A stretch of DNA of 64,000 nucleotides from Saccharicrinis sp963666825 (lineage in GTDB: Bacteria > Bacteroidota > Bacteroidia > Bacteroidales > Marinilabiliaceae), in the NCBI GenBank assembly GCA_963666825.2, contig OY763044.2, positions 1,612,001 through 1,676,000 of the forward strand. Direction: 5' to 3'. Made by a program: the position numbers and the translations under genes. The stretch's first letter is position 1, and each line of letters begins with the position of its first letter. Of the stretch, positions 63,820 to 64,000 are shown piece after piece. The notes below the pieces were generated by a model, which searched no databases, was not told where the DNA came from, and worked only from the letters and a program-made list of their open reading frames with translations.

Positions 63820-64000
63820 TTAACTTAGGGCTATTTTCTTTTCAATTTCACTTCCATCTTCGGTGGTAAATACAAGCTTCAAATGCTTCTTACCACTCTC
63901 AAATTCAACACCTGTAACTCCGGCAGCTTCAAAGGCAGCACCTAGCGTATCAAAAATGGTAGGCTTGTTCTGAACATTGATTTCCCAATCAGCACCGACC
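63820..64000 (-). CDS. Fibre protein of element 2, 3' end only
   Basis: The open frame runs off the window edge and ends at the stop codon 63820-63822. The translated end starts VGADWEINVQNKPT, matching the end of a 49-aa fibre repeat of element 1, and continues into a C-terminal head (TLGAAFEAAGVTGVEF, LVFTTEDGSEIEKKIALS) that differs from that of element 1. So the two elements share repeats but have different distal ends, as expected if they use different receptors. Confidence 0.75.
   Translation of the reverse strand, partial: VGADWEINVQNKPTIFDTLGAAFEAAGVTGVEFESGKKHLKLVFTTEDGSEIEKKIALS

Larger units (their letters stand above)
48089..64000. mobile_element. Virus-like integrated element 2 (partial, mirror orientation)
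   Basis: It begins with a tyrosine integrase (48366, + strand), continues with defence cargo (49873-55353) and then the core module on the - strand (55342-63807), running into the fibre gene at the window edge. Its order, seen from the integrase, is the same as in element 1: integrase, cargo, GH108, holin, coiled-coil membrane protein, ATPase, basic protein, helicase, methyltransferase, membrane protein, fibre. The far end lies outside the window. Confidence 0.6.

Overview
The window looks like an accessory region of a Bacteroidota (Bacteroidetes) chromosome. Reasons: promoters of the Bacteroidetes type (TTG, 19 nt, TAnnTTTG) lie before genes at 48366 and 49873; the sequence is AT-rich; there is a DUF4248-like small protein; and both tyrosine recombinases are of the long Bacteroidetes type lacking the box I arginine. 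I see no rRNA, tRNA, CRISPR array or recognisable IS transposase.

Region 1 (1-22.8 kb) is a defence island. After a terminator, a 104-nt imperfect hairpin and three small genes (one DUF4248-like, one with a J domain), twelve genes run on the + strand from rmuC (1837) to a terminator at 22785 with gaps of at most about 85 nt. They encode RmuC, an SMC-like ATPase with RloC/PrrC-type features, a large protein ending in a HEPN-like motif, a ParB-like protein, a Septu-like ATPase/HNH pair, a helicase-nuclease fusion with an overlapping partner that may be PIWI-like, a WYL regulator, a REase-STAND NTPase, a DUF3800 protein and a possible REase-like protein. Five TGACA/TGTCA boxes lie just upstream of rmuC.

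Region 2 (22.9-45.9 kb) is a virus-like integrated element on the + strand. It has membrane-anchored and probable virion proteins, an arginine-rich candidate capsid protein followed by a strong terminator, a virion-type muramidase, a fibre with nine 49-aa repeats, an N6-adenine methyltransferase and a strawberry-notch helicase (a split, DarB-like pair), a P-loop ATPase, and a lysis cassette ending in a GH108 muramidase. I find no portal, large terminase, tail tube, tape measure, relaxase or conjugation gene. Beyond the lysis cassette is an AT-rich cargo segment (TIGR04255-like protein, 52-aa protein, ComEC-type metallo-beta-lactamase-fold protein) and then a tyrosine integrase reading inward.

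Region 3 (45.9-48.1 kb) carries a DUF4145 protein and a double GNAT protein between attC-like hairpins, like integron gene cassettes. Identical 21-bp direct repeats lie at its two ends.

Region 4 (48.1-64 kb, cut by the window end) is a second element of the same family in mirror orientation: integrase, cargo (ietAS-like AAA/subtilase pair, then multiubiquitin-ThiF-DUF6527), and on the - strand the same lysis, ATPase, helicase, methyltransferase and fibre genes. The two core modules are clearly homologous gene by gene, while the cargo is unrelated. This points to a family of virus-like elements that carry exchangeable defence genes between integrase and lysis module.
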